From Kitasatospora kifunensis (GTDB taxonomy: Bacteria > Actinomycetota > Actinomycetes > Streptomycetales > Streptomycetaceae), in contig NZ_JACHJV010000001.1 in NCBI RefSeq assembly GCF_014203855.1, forward strand, positions 4,526,001 to 4,590,000: 64,000 nucleotides of DNA. Reading direction: 5' to 3'. The notes beneath the pieces were generated by a model, which saw only the letters and a program-made list of their open reading frames with translations, had not been told where the DNA came from and did no database searches. The position numbers were made by a program, and so were the translations under genes. Shown piece after piece: positions 27,814 to 36,306 of this stretch. How positions within the stretch are numbered: the first letter of the stretch is position 1; each line of letters starts with the position of its first letter.

Positions 27814-27836
27814 GGGGGCCTCCTTCCGGATTCTTA

Positions 27837-27879
27837 GTACGAGTTCGATCGTACTGCATGCTAAGTTCGAGATATCTCG
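27837..27879. promoter_or_regulatory. Two palindromes between ArsR-type and MFS genes
   Basis: GTACGA-N6-TCGTAC (27837-27854) and CGAGATATCTCG (27868-27879) are perfect inverted repeats in the 83-bp divergent gap, which is markedly more AT-rich than the flanks. Both contain TACGA/TCGTA or CGAG/CTCG arms and are likely binding sites for the adjacent repressor. Confidence 0.55.
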
Positions 27880-27896
27880 TACAGGACGACGGCTTG

Positions 27897-29183
27897 ATGG
27901 GGGATTCCATGCCGCATGCCATGACGGAACCAACGCTCCCAGGCGGCAGCCGAGTTGGCGATGATCCCGAGGCTGCCCCGCCGCGCTGGTGGAGCTGGCT
28001 GGCGGCTTGGCCGGTCGCCGCCGTGTTCGTACTGTCGAACGCCGCCACCCCGCTCTACGCCCTGTGGCAGCGCGACATCGGCTTCGGCAAGGGGACGTTG
28101 ACCGTCATCTTCGCCTGCTACATCGCCGGTCTGATCGGCTCACTGCTGGTCTGCGGGGTGCTCTCGGACCGGATCGGCCGCAAGCGGGTGCTGGTCCCAG
28201 CGGTCCTGCTCGCGCTGCTGGCCTGCGGCGTCTTCGCCGCCGCCGACTCGGTGCCCGCGCTGATGCTGGCCCGGCTGCTCACCGGGATCGCGGTGGGCGC
28301 GGCCGTCTCGGCAGGCATGGCGGCGGTGACCGAGGTCGCGGGCGCCGCGCGGCGACGGCTCGCGGCGCTGCTGGCCTCCTGCGCGATGGTGCTCGGCGCG
28401 GGCACCGGGCCGCTGCTGGCGGGCGTGTTCTCCCAGGAGCTGCCGGGGCCGACCAGCACCGTCTTCGTGGTGGTCGCCGTGCTGCTGCTCGGCGCGCTGC
28501 TGGTGGTGCTGCGGATGCCGTTGCCGCCACGGGAGGCGGCGGTGGCCGGCGGGCCCAGGATCCGCGAGCCCAGGATCCGCGTGCCTCGGGTGCCGCGCGG
28601 CAACGGGCGTCAACTGGTGCTCGGCATCGCGGTGTTCGCGCCCGGCATCACCGCGACCTCGTTCGTCCTGTCGCTCGGCCCCGCGCTGCTGGCCTCGCTG
28701 CTCGGCGGTGTTGGTGGCGGCGGCAGCCGAATCCTCGCCGGGGCGGTCGCGTTCGCGATGTTCCTCGCCGCGACCGGCGTGCAGTTCGCCGTGCGGCGGC
28801 TGAGCCGACGCGTGATCCTGCTGGCCGGTGCCGCCTCGACGGCGCTGGCCATGTTCGCCCTGGTCGCGGCGGTGCGCGGCCACGCGGTGGCGCTGCTGGT
28901 GGTGGCCGCGCTGCTGGCGGGCGCAGGGCAGGGGTTGGGGCAGTTCGGCGGACTCTCGCTGCTGAACGCCAACGTGCCGGCCCACTGCCTCGCGGAGGCC
29001 AACGCCGCGCTCAACGTGGGTGGTTACCTGCTGGCCGGTACGCTCCCGGTGGCCGCCGGGTTCCTCGGCGACGCGATCGGACTGACCGGCGGTACCACGG
29101 TCTTCGGTGCCACGCTGATGCTGCTCGCGGTGCTGGGTGGGGCTCTGGTGGTCGTCAAGCGGTCTTGGGTGAAGGCGAGTTGA
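27897..29183 (+). CDS. Major facilitator superfamily transporter (12 TM)
   Basis: 428 residues from ATG 27897 (AGGACG eight bases upstream). The signature loop after the second helix, CGVLSDRIGRKRVLV, and about 12 hydrophobic segments identify a drug:proton-antiporter-like MFS exporter. A charged cytoplasmic loop (residues about 205-230, with a PRIREPRIRVPRVPR internal repeat) separates the two six-helix halves. Control is probably by the divergent ArsR-type protein. Substrate unknown. Confidence 0.85.
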   Translation: MGDSMPHAMTEPTLPGGSRVGDDPEAAPPRWWSWLAAWPVAAVFVLSNAATPLYALWQRDIGFGKGTLTVIFACYIAGLIGSLLVCGVLSDRIGRKRVLVPAVLLALLACGVFAAADSVPALMLARLLTGIAVGAAVSAGMAAVTEVAGAARRRLAALLASCAMVLGAGTGPLLAGVFSQELPGPTSTVFVVVAVLLLGALLVVLRMPLPPREAAVAGGPRIREPRIRVPRVPRGNGRQLVLGIAVFAPGITATSFVLSLGPALLASLLGGVGGGGSRILAGAVAFAMFLAATGVQFAVRRLSRRVILLAGAASTALAMFALVAAVRGHAVALLVVAALLAGAGQGLGQFGGLSLLNANVPAHCLAEANAALNVGGYLLAGTLPVAAGFLGDAIGLTGGTTVFGATLMLLAVLGGALVVVKRSWVKAS

Positions 29184-29206
29184 CTGATGCCCCGGGTGCC
29201 CCGGGT

Positions 29207-29238
29207 GCCCTGGGCGGGCCGACCGGCTCGCCCAGGGC
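29207..29238. terminator. Bidirectional terminator hairpin
   Basis: GCCCTGGGCG (29207-29216) pairs perfectly with CGCCCAGGGC (29229-29238) in the gap between the convergent MFS and lipase genes. Confidence 0.7.
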
Positions 29239-29247
29239 CTGGGTGGC

Positions 29248-30222
29248 TCAGCCGGTCAGGTTGGCCAGGCAGGTGGCGTCGGCCACGTGCTCGGGGTCGA
29301 GCGCGTGCATGACCTCGTGCCGCACCACCGGGTCGGCGGCCATCAGCACGTGGTCCGGCACGTTGGCCGGGCAGAGGTCCTGGACCAGCACGTTGTGCAC
29401 GTTCGGGCCGGTCAGGAACTGCGAGGTGTACGGGGTGACCACCTCGTCGTACTTGGTGGCGATCACCGTGTAGTCGACGCCCGGCATGGTGTCGCCGCCC
29501 GCGTTGAGCTGGGCCAGCATGGCGGAGCCGACCTCCTGGTCCGCGCAGGCCGGGCAGGCGGAGGCGACGATCTGCTGGGCGCCGGGGAAGGACTGGGCGA
29601 GCGTGGTCAGGCCGTCCAGCGTGGTCCCGTGGTTGCTCGGGGCGAGGCCGACCAGGGTGTGCACCTTGGCCGCGCCGCCGTCGAACTTCAGGTAGTAGCG
29701 CGGCATCATGCCGCCCTGGCTGTGGCCGACGATGTCGACCTGGCCGGCGCCGGTGGCGGCCAGCACGCCGTCCACGAAGGTGGAGAGCTGCTGGGCCGAG
29801 TCGGCCACCGGGGCGATGGCCCGCAGCAGGGGGACGCCGGGCTCGGCGCCGTAGGTCAAGGCGTAGACGCAGTAGCCCTGTGCGGCCAGCGCCGGGGCGA
29901 TGGTCAACCAGTTGACCGAGCCGTTGGCGAAGGTGCCGTGGACCAGCACCACCGGCCTGGGGTGGGCCGAACTCGGCTGGCAGGACCAGTCGTTGGCGCC
30001 GGGCACGCCCGGAGCGGCGAGCGCCTGGGCGGCGGAGATCGGGTTGGTGTCCTGGGCGGCCGTCCGGGCCTGGGCGGGCACGGCACCGACCAGTGCGGTG
30101 CCGAGCAGACCGGCGCCGGCCGCGAGCGCGGCGAGGCGGCGGGCGATGCGGGTCCTGGGCGGGGTGATCCTGGGAAGGGTGGTTCTGGGTTGGGGGTTTC
30201 TGGGCAGGGTGGTTCCAGACAT
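29248..30222 (-). CDS. Secreted lipase/esterase
   Basis: 324 residues. The N-terminus is a long twin-arginine-like or Sec signal (TRIARRLAALAAGAGLLGTALVGAVPAQA) with cleavage after about residue 52. The mature part starts the fold with PVVLVHGTFANGSVNW (about 90-105, HG oxyanion) and has the nucleophile Ser168 in GHSQGG. The catalytic Asp is likely in TKYDEVVTPY near 255, and the His lies in a VPDHVLM motif near 287. Several cysteines probably form disulfides, as in actinomycete class I.7-like lipases. It acts extracellularly on short- to medium-chain esters. Confidence 0.87.
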   Translation of the reverse strand: MSGTTLPRNPQPRTTLPRITPPRTRIARRLAALAAGAGLLGTALVGAVPAQARTAAQDTNPISAAQALAAPGVPGANDWSCQPSSAHPRPVVLVHGTFANGSVNWLTIAPALAAQGYCVYALTYGAEPGVPLLRAIAPVADSAQQLSTFVDGVLAATGAGQVDIVGHSQGGMMPRYYLKFDGGAAKVHTLVGLAPSNHGTTLDGLTTLAQSFPGAQQIVASACPACADQEVGSAMLAQLNAGGDTMPGVDYTVIATKYDEVVTPYTSQFLTGPNVHNVLVQDLCPANVPDHVLMAADPVVRHEVMHALDPEHVADATCLANLTG

Positions 30223-30393
30223 GGCTGTCCTCCGGGTGGGGTGGAGGTCGCGACGGCGCGTGGGGGTGCGCCGGGGAACTGGCCAGTAAGTTACTGCTGG
30301 GTTAATGCCCTGGCCAGATACCGCGCGGGAATTGACACCCGGAGGGGCGGGCCGTGCCGGTGCGTACTACCCGGTCACGGCCGCCGTCACGGC

Positions 30394-31254
30394 TTACGCC
30401 ACTGCCACCGCTGCCGCTGCCGCTGTTGCCGCCGCTGTCGTGGCCGAGCGCCGGTCGGCGCGGGCCGCCCAACGCCCGTCCGCCCTGCTGATCCGGATCG
30501 GGTGCTCGAAACAGGCGCTGACCAGCTCGGTGGTGACGATCTCCGCGACCTCGCCGCGCCCCACGCACTCGCCCTCCCGCAGCAGCAGCGCGTGCGTGGT
30601 GCTGCTCGGCAGCTCCTCCAGGTGGTGCGTCACCAGCACGCTGGCCAGCTCCGGGTGCTTCTCGCGCAGCTCGTCCAGGCTGCTGAGCAGCTGCTCGCGG
30701 GCGGTCAGGTCCAGGCCGGTGGCCGGCTCGTCGAGTAGCAGCAGGCGCGGCTGTGGCATCAGCGCGCGGGCGATCAGGGCGCGGCCGCGCTCGCCCTGCG
30801 AGAGCGTGGTCCAGGCAGCCTCGGCCCGCCGGGTCATGCCGAGGGTGGTGATCAGCTCGTCGGCGTGGGCGAGTTGGTCGGCGGTGGGCTTGCGGCGCGG
30901 GTCGAGCTCGATGCTGTTCGTCAGCCCGGTCAGCACCACCTCGCGCACAGTGAGCGGCGAACGCAGCGGGTGGCGGGGGTTCACATGGCCCAGGTGCGCG
31001 CGCAGCTCGCGGATGTCCACCCGGCCGAGCTGGCGGCCGAGCACTCGCACCACGCCGCGGGTGGGGTGGGAGACGGCGCCGAGCAGGCCGAGCAGGGTGC
31101 TCTTGCCCGCGCCGTTGGCGCCGAGCACGGCCCAGTGCTGGCCGGGCTCGATGGTCAGCGAGATGCCGCGCAGCAGGTAGCGGCCCTCGCGCACGACGTC
31201 GACGTCCTCGGCGTGCAGCAGCGGGCCGTGCGGTGCGGGGTCGGCGGAGTTCAC
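30394..31254 (-). CDS. Single-domain ABC transporter ATPase
   Basis: 286 residues with Walker A GANGAGKST (about 45), a Q-loop-like segment, signature LSQGERGRALIARAL (about 151), Walker B LLLLDEP (about 172) and the H-loop THHLEE. It is most like the YlmA/ModF group of cytosolic NBDs. No permease or binding protein is adjacent, so its partner lies elsewhere or it acts without one. The last 30 residues are a low-complexity Ala/Thr/Val run, probably unstructured. The gene starts 11 bp after the FadR-type regulator gene and is likely co-transcribed with it. Confidence 0.82.
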   Translation of the reverse strand: MNSADPAPHGPLLHAEDVDVVREGRYLLRGISLTIEPGQHWAVLGANGAGKSTLLGLLGAVSHPTRGVVRVLGRQLGRVDIRELRAHLGHVNPRHPLRSPLTVREVVLTGLTNSIELDPRRKPTADQLAHADELITTLGMTRRAEAAWTTLSQGERGRALIARALMPQPRLLLLDEPATGLDLTAREQLLSSLDELREKHPELASVLVTHHLEELPSSTTHALLLREGECVGRGEVAEIVTTELVSACFEHPIRISRADGRWAARADRRSATTAAATAAAAAVAVA

Positions 31255-31265
31255 GGGGCGCGCTC

Positions 31266-32006
31266 CTATGCGTGTGAGGCGTGTGAGGGGGAGTGGGTCA
31301 GGCGGGATTCCTGGGCGCGGAGCAATCGGACGACCGCCTCCAGGTTGTGCAGGGTGGCGGTGACGGCAGCCTCGGCGTCGCGTGCTTCGAGCGCACTGAG
31401 CAGCGCCGCGTGCGCACAGGAGGTGTCCGGCAGCTGCGGCTCGCTCTCGACCAGCTCGACCAGCGCGGTCCGCAGCACCGGGAGCACGGCGGTGAACAGG
31501 TCCAACAGGACGGAGTTCGCGGCCAGTTCGACGATCGCCAGGTGGAACGCCAGGTCGGCCTCGACGAAGGCGGGCGCGCTCAGCGTGCGCCGCGCCTGCC
31601 GGTCCACCAGCCGCTCGCGCAGCGCCCGGAGTTCGGCGGGCGTGGCACGTTCGGCGGCCAGCCGCGCGGCCTCCACCTCAAGCGCCCGGCGGACCTCGTA
31701 CACCTCGAGCAGCCGGGCTTGGCGCAGCAGCTCACGCACCTCGCCGGGGGGTGCGGGCGGTCGGGTGGCGGGGTCGGTGACGAAGGTGCCGACGCCGTGG
31801 CGCACGTCGAGCAGGCCGTCGCGGACCAGCAGCCGTACGGCTTCGCGTACGGAGGATCGGCCGACGCCCAGCAGCCGGGCCAGCGCCGCCTCGTTGGGCA
31901 GCTGCTCGCCGACCCGCCACCGGCCGTCGTCGAGCAGCTCGCGCAGTCGCGCCTCCAGGCGTGGCACCACGGGGCCGGGCCGGAGGCCTGGCGTTCTTGG
32001 CTCCAT
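31266..32006 (-). CDS. FadR-subfamily GntR regulator
   Basis: 246 residues from ATG 32006 (GGAGGGG upstream). N-terminal GntR winged helix (about 20-80: LRELLDDGRWRVGEQLPNEAALARLLGVGRSSVREAVRLLVRDGLLDVRHGVGTFV), then the helical FCD effector domain (about 105-235), in which D and H residues (FVEADLAFHLAIVELAANSV, CAHAALLSALEARD) can bind a metal and an organic acid. It is first in an operon with the ABC ATPase. Upstream lie five iteron-like repeats that are probable binding sites. Confidence 0.85.
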   Translation of the reverse strand: MEPRTPGLRPGPVVPRLEARLRELLDDGRWRVGEQLPNEAALARLLGVGRSSVREAVRLLVRDGLLDVRHGVGTFVTDPATRPPAPPGEVRELLRQARLLEVYEVRRALEVEAARLAAERATPAELRALRERLVDRQARRTLSAPAFVEADLAFHLAIVELAANSVLLDLFTAVLPVLRTALVELVESEPQLPDTSCAHAALLSALEARDAEAAVTATLHNLEAVVRLLRAQESRLTHSPSHASHA

Positions 32007-32032
32007 CGTGCCCCTCCTCCGACGAGCTCCGA

Positions 32033-32180
32033 TTAATGAATGAACGGTCACGCAACCGGTTGATGAATGAACGTGCAGGCAACCGGGTTGATGAATGAAC
32101 GGTCAGGCAGTTGGTCAGGCAGTTGGTTAATGAATGAACGTGCAGGCAAGCGATTAATGAATGAACGTGCAGGCAACCAG
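32033..32180. repeat. Five iteron-like repeats upstream of the FadR-type gene
   Basis: The core TTRATGAATGAACG begins at 32033, 32060, 32088, 32127 and 32154. Each is followed by a variant of KNCAGGCAANCGG, giving a 27-28-bp period; the larger 39-bp step is explained by a duplicated 12-bp TTGGTCAGGCAG. The cores are AT-rich islands in very GC-rich DNA. No replication protein or integrase is nearby, so an operator array for the adjacent regulator is more likely than an origin. Confidence 0.7.
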
Positions 32181-32250
32181 GTGGGCTCGAACGCGCGTCC
32201 GCAAGGAAGCAGGTGCCCCGCGCCGGGGTGAGCACGCTAGCAGTCCTCGC

Positions 32251-32267
32251 CAGTCCTCTGAGGACTG
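32251..32267. promoter_or_regulatory. 17-bp palindrome upstream of the Ser/Thr kinase
   Basis: CAGTCCTC-T-GAGGACTG is a perfect palindrome 137 bp before the kinase GTG. A further half-site CAGTCCTC lies at 32241-32248, ten bases from the first arm. The remainder of the 397-bp gap (32007-32403) holds the iteron array and unremarkable GC-rich sequence. Confidence 0.5.
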
Positions 32268-32403
32268 TTCCACCCAGTGGACTCTCGGCGCACGGGCAGG
32301 CAGGGTGGTGCCCCGACTGGGGCGGTGGTGCGGTGATGCCGCATCATGGCGCGGGTGCCGGGCGTGCGGTGCCGGGCCCACGGAGCGTGAGGAGCAGGAC
32401 CAG

Positions 32404-34197
32404 GTGATCGGACGAGCGCTGAACGGCCGCTATGAACTGGTCGGCACCCTCGGGGTCGGCGGCATGGCCACGGTCTGGCACGGTGTCGACCGGGTGCTCG
32501 GGCGGCAGGTGGCGGTCAAGGTGCTCAACGGCGGCCTGGCCGAGGACCCCAGGTTCGCCGAGCGGTTCGGCCGGGAGGCCCAGCACGCGGCCATGCTGGT
32601 GCACCCGCGGATCGCCATGGTCTTCGACTCGGGCATGGACGAGGGCTCCGCGTACATCGTGATGGAGCTGATCCGGGGTCGCTCGCTCGGCTCGGTGCTG
32701 GCCGAGGGCGGGCCGCTGCCGATCGAGCGCGCGGTGGGGATCGCGGCCGCGGTCTGCGAGGCGCTGGAGGTGGCGCACGCGGCGGGCCTGGTCCACCGGG
32801 ACATCAAGCCCGGCAATGTGATGATCACCGACGACGGTGGCGTCAAGGTCGTCGACTTCGGCATTGCCCGCGCCTCGGCCTCCGGCCAGCAGCTGACCCA
32901 GACCGCCAGCGTGCTCGGCACCGCCGCCTACCTCTCGCCCGAGCAGGCCACGGCGGCCGAGGTGGACGGGCGCGCCGACCTCTACGCACTGGGCTGCGTG
33001 CTCACCGAGATGCTCACCGGTGAGCCGCCGTTCACGGCCGACACGCCGGTCGGGATCGCCTTCAAGCAGGTCTCCGAGGAGGCGCTGCCGGTCAGCCTGC
33101 GCCGCCCCGAGGTGCCACGGGCGCTCGACCAGGTGGTGGCGCGGCTGCTGGCCAAGCGCCCGGCGGACCGGCCGGCCAGCGCGGCCGCCGCCCGCGCGGA
33201 GCTGCTCGCGGCGGTGCCGGTGGCGGGATCGGTGGACCGGACCTCGGAGCTGCTGGCCACGCCCCTGTCCGGTCCGGACGGTGACCGCACGACGATGCTG
33301 CCGCCGATCGTGGGCGCGCACCAGCAGCCGCACCAGCACCAGCCGCACCAGCATCAGCCGCACCAGCAGCCGCCGTACCGGACGGGCGCAGGGGCGGCGC
33401 CGACCTCGGTGATGGCGCCGGTGCCCGCACCCGGCGAGGACGGCGGTTACGGCGAGTACCGCGAGCAGGGCGGCTACGGCGAGCAGGGCGGCTACAACGA
33501 GCACGGCGGGTTCAGCGAGCACGGCGGCTACGGCGAGTACGCGCAGCCGCCCGGCCACGCCGACGGGTACCCGGAACCCACCACCCCCGCGCGCCGCTCC
33601 CGCCGCACCCTCGCACTGGTGCTCGGCGCGGTCGGCCTGGCGGGCATCGGCCTGGTGGGCGCACTGGTCTTCGCCAACTCGGGCAACTCCGCCAATTCCT
33701 CGGCCTCCGGTAGCTCGGGCAGCTCCGCGGCCAAGAGCGGCCAGCAGCCCACCGCACCGGCCGGTGCCGCTCCGGCGCCGAGCTCCGCGCCCGTCACTGC
33801 CGCCACCCCGGCACCCGGGGCGCTGCCACCGACCACCGCGCCCGTTCCCTCCGCCCCGCCGTCCAAGCCGGGCGGCGGAACTCCGGCCGCCCAGATCGGT
33901 GCGCTGCGTGGCGAGGTGAGCGGCGCGCCGATACCGAAGGACCGTCAGGCCGGCCTGGTGCACACCCTCGACGCGGCCACGGCGGCGCTCGGTGCCGGGC
34001 AGCCGCAGGACGCGGTGCAGGCCCTGAAGGCGGCCCAGCGCCAGGTCCGCGACCTGTCCAAGAAGCACGCGGTGGACGGGCCGACCGCCGCCTCCTGGCA
34101 GCACCAGCTCGGTGTGACCATCAACGCGCTGACCACCCAGGCCAACCAGCAGGACAACGCCGACAACGCCGACAACACCGACGGCGGCAACAACTGA
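32404..34197 (+). CDS. Transmembrane Ser/Thr protein kinase (PknB-like)
   Basis: 597 residues from GTG 32404 (AGGAG nine bases upstream). Kinase domain about 1-265: GVGGMATVW glycine loop, K39 (AVKVL), catalytic D133 in HRDIKPGN, D151 of DFG, and the APE-like YLSPEQ. A low-complexity cytoplasmic linker follows: His/Gln/Pro repeats (QPHQH) at about 305-320 and GGYGE/Q repeats at about 350-380. One membrane helix lies at about 400-424, and a Ser/Ala/Pro-rich stalk and a helical external domain (about 500-590) complete it. There are no PASTA repeats, so the signal differs from muropeptide-sensing PknB. Confidence 0.92.
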   Translation: MIGRALNGRYELVGTLGVGGMATVWHGVDRVLGRQVAVKVLNGGLAEDPRFAERFGREAQHAAMLVHPRIAMVFDSGMDEGSAYIVMELIRGRSLGSVLAEGGPLPIERAVGIAAAVCEALEVAHAAGLVHRDIKPGNVMITDDGGVKVVDFGIARASASGQQLTQTASVLGTAAYLSPEQATAAEVDGRADLYALGCVLTEMLTGEPPFTADTPVGIAFKQVSEEALPVSLRRPEVPRALDQVVARLLAKRPADRPASAAAARAELLAAVPVAGSVDRTSELLATPLSGPDGDRTTMLPPIVGAHQQPHQHQPHQHQPHQQPPYRTGAGAAPTSVMAPVPAPGEDGGYGEYREQGGYGEQGGYNEHGGFSEHGGYGEYAQPPGHADGYPEPTTPARRSRRTLALVLGAVGLAGIGLVGALVFANSGNSANSSASGSSGSSAAKSGQQPTAPAGAAPAPSSAPVTAATPAPGALPPTTAPVPSAPPSKPGGGTPAAQIGALRGEVSGAPIPKDRQAGLVHTLDAATAALGAGQPQDAVQALKAAQRQVRDLSKKHAVDGPTAASWQHQLGVTINALTTQANQQDNADNADNTDGGNN

Positions 34198-34206
34198 CCC
34201 GCTAAC

Positions 34207-34956
34207 TCACCTCGCCGACTCGGCGGGCCGCTCGCCCGCCGAGTCGGCGAACACCCGCTGGGCGGCGTCCTCCTGGGCGAGTCTGCGCACGCCGGCCAAC
34301 AGCGTCTCACCCAGCACCGTGCCCAGTACGGCCCGTTCCAGCCGTCCCGCCAAGTCCGGGCGCGCCAAGTCCGGGCGAAGTCCGAACAGCGCCAACTCGG
34401 CGGCGGCCAGTTGCTCGGCGGCCGTCGCGTACTCGTCCAGGATGTCGAGCAGGTCCTCCTGCCCCAGCTCACGCAGGGCACGGAGCACCTGGACGAGCGC
34501 GGTGCGCCCCGGGCTGCCGGGCCGCACCCGCCAGCCGCGCTCGGTCACCCAGTCGGCCACGGCCTCGGTCGCCGCCCGCCCGGCCCGGTTGCCCCCAGCC
34601 CAGTCGTCGCCGGCGCAGTTGTCCCCGGTCCAGCCGTCCCCGGTCCAGTTGTCCCCGGCCCAGCCATCCCCCGTCCAGCGCTCCGGCGTGACCGCGCGCT
34701 GGGCGATCCCCAGAGCAGCGCCCAGCGAGCCCTCCGGCACGTCGATCGCGGCGAGCACCTGACGGGCGGCGGCGATGGAGAGCCCGCCGACGTCCAGCAG
34801 CGCGCGCACCAGCTTGAGCCGTCGGACGTGCCGCGCGCCGTACTGCGCCTGGTTCGGGCAGGTCAACTCGCCGGCCGGGAGCAGCCCCTCGCGCAGGTAG
34901 TACTTGATCGTGGGGACCGGCACCCCGGTTTGACGGCTCAGCTCCCCGACGCGCAC
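34207..34956 (-). CDS. MerR-family regulator with a pentapeptide-repeat insert
   Basis: 249 residues from GTG 34956 (AGGAG upstream). N-terminal MerR helix-turn-helix and wing: VRVGELSRQTGVPVPTIKYYLREGLLPAG...YGARHVRRLKLVRALLDVGGLSI (1-70). Between the DNA-binding part and the C-terminal helical domain there is an insert of six 5-residue units, (T/A)GD(G/D/N)(W/C), encoded by 15-bp DNA repeats at about 34600-34680. The effector domain (about 150-249) has no Cys cluster, so it is not a metal sensor. Convergent with the kinase gene. Confidence 0.8.
   Translation of the reverse strand: MRVGELSRQTGVPVPTIKYYLREGLLPAGELTCPNQAQYGARHVRRLKLVRALLDVGGLSIAAARQVLAAIDVPEGSLGAALGIAQRAVTPERWTGDGWAGDNWTGDGWTGDNCAGDDWAGGNRAGRAATEAVADWVTERGWRVRPGSPGRTALVQVLRALRELGQEDLLDILDEYATAAEQLAAAELALFGLRPDLARPDLAGRLERAVLGTVLGETLLAGVRRLAQEDAAQRVFADSAGERPAESAR
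34212..34250. terminator. Terminator hairpin inside the MerR gene end
   Basis: TCGCCGACTCGGCGGG (34212-34227) pairs perfectly over 16 bp with 34235-34250 across a seven-base loop. It lies 15 bp after the kinase stop and within the last codons of the convergent MerR gene, so the protein-coding end doubles as the terminator stem. Confidence 0.7.
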
Positions 34957-35035
34957 AGGCCGATCTCCTCTCCCGCCGGCGAGCGGCGGTGGTGAACCAA
35001 GCGTAGGTGGCAGGCCACCGCCGCTGCCAGACCCG

Positions 35036-35095
35036 CGACCGTGCTCAGACCGACCGTGCTCAGACCGACCGCGCACAGGCCGACCGCGCACAGGC
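35036..35095. repeat. Four tandem 15-bp repeats
   Basis: Two copies of CGACCGTGCTCAGAC (35036-35050, 35051-35065) are followed by two of CGACCGCGCACAGGC (35066-35080, 35081-35095) and a partial CGACC. A second pair with a 22-bp period (GGGCCGTCCG...TGTCAG) follows at about 35107-35150. They fill the divergent gap between the MerR and MmcQ-fusion genes. Confidence 0.65.
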
Positions 35096-35227
35096 CGACC
35101 GGCAGCAGCCGGGCCGTCCGCCTGTCAGCAGCGGGCCGTCCGTCTGTCAGTAGGCCGTGGCACCATGCCGCGCAGCAGGCTCCGGCAGCAGCGCCGCGGG
35201 TCGACGGGTCGAGGCGGGGCGGACGCG

Positions 35228-36256
35228 GTGGCAACGGTCGAGCAGGTCCGGGCGGCGGCGCTGGCGCTGCCCCGCACGAGCGAGCACCTGATCCGGGACC
35301 GGGTGAAATTCCGGGTCGGCCGGATCGTCTACCTGGCCCTGTCCAGGGACGAGACGGTGCTCGGCTTCGCCTTCCCCCGGGAGGAGCGGGCACTGCTGAT
35401 CGCCACCGAGCCCGAGCTCTACCTGTCCCCGGAGCCGGCGGACGAGCGCTACAACTGGCTGCAACTGCGGTTGGCGGCGGTGTCGGAGGCCGAGCTACGC
35501 GAGATCGTGCTGGACGCCTGGCGGATGGCGGTGCCCAAGCGGGTGGCCGCCGAGCACGAGGCGGCCCTCGCCACCGCCCTGCCGCCCGGCCCCACGCTGG
35601 CCCAACTGCGGTCAGCCGCAGCGGTCTTCGCCGGTTATGGCGCGGTCGATGCGGGCTGGGAGCGCTGGGCGGCAGCCACGGCGGCAGGCCCCGATCTCGC
35701 ACTGCCGGCGCACCGTGAGGCCCTGCACCGCTGGCTCAACTCCTGGGGCTGCCGCCTGCGTTACCCACGCGAGGGTGAGCCCGACCTGTTCTCCGAGGCC
35801 CTCGAGGGCTGGTGGAACGACCACGCCGCGGCTCTCCCCGCCGCCGGATCCACGCTGGCAAGGCTGACGGATGATCAACTCACCGCGCTGGCAGACGCAT
35901 ACGCCGAGCTGGCCGCGCTGTGCGTCTCGCCGTCGCCCAAGCGGACGCTCGGCCCGACCGCCGCCGCCAAGGCGCTCTACGCACTGCGCCCGGCGGCGGT
36001 GATGCCCTGGGACGCGGCCATCGCGAAGCACCTGCACGGCGCCCGCGATGGCGCGGCCTTCCACCGCCACCTGCGCTGCGGGCGCGCCTGGGCCCGTGCG
36101 GTGATCGCCGAATCCGGCCTGGACGAGGGCGAGTTGCCCAGTGAGCTGGGGCGGCCGACGGTGCCGCTGGCCAAGGTGCTGGACGACTACCTCTACGTCA
36201 CCATCACCGCCGCCGTCCCGCTCGACCCACCGCCCGCAGGGCCCGTCGACCAGTGA
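35228..36256 (+). CDS. MmcQ/YjbR-domain fusion protein
   Basis: 342 residues from GTG 35228 (an ATG at 35165 would add a basic 21-residue lead without a ribosome site). Residues about 1-110 form an MmcQ/YjbR-like fold (VEQVRAAALALPRTSEHLIRDRVKFRVGRIVYLALSRDETVLGFAFPREE ... YNWLQLRLA). Residues about 130-340 form an all-helical domain with WLNSWGCRLRYPREGEPDLFSEALEGWWNDH and MPWDAAIAKHLHG...FHRHLRCGRAWA that I know only as an uncharacterised stand-alone family. The fusion suggests that the two act together; function unknown. Confidence 0.7.
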   Translation: MATVEQVRAAALALPRTSEHLIRDRVKFRVGRIVYLALSRDETVLGFAFPREERALLIATEPELYLSPEPADERYNWLQLRLAAVSEAELREIVLDAWRMAVPKRVAAEHEAALATALPPGPTLAQLRSAAAVFAGYGAVDAGWERWAAATAAGPDLALPAHREALHRWLNSWGCRLRYPREGEPDLFSEALEGWWNDHAAALPAAGSTLARLTDDQLTALADAYAELAALCVSPSPKRTLGPTAAAKALYALRPAAVMPWDAAIAKHLHGARDGAAFHRHLRCGRAWARAVIAESGLDEGELPSELGRPTVPLAKVLDDYLYVTITAAVPLDPPPAGPVDQ

Positions 36257-36306
36257 CCTGCGGAGCGCCCCGGATCCCGTTTCCCGTTCCCGGCGGCTGC
36301 TGGCGG

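Noticed and set aside
32033..32180. Repeat array as a CRISPR or plasmid origin
   Set aside because: Units are short, unequal in spacing and without unique spacers; no cas, rep or par genes are nearby.
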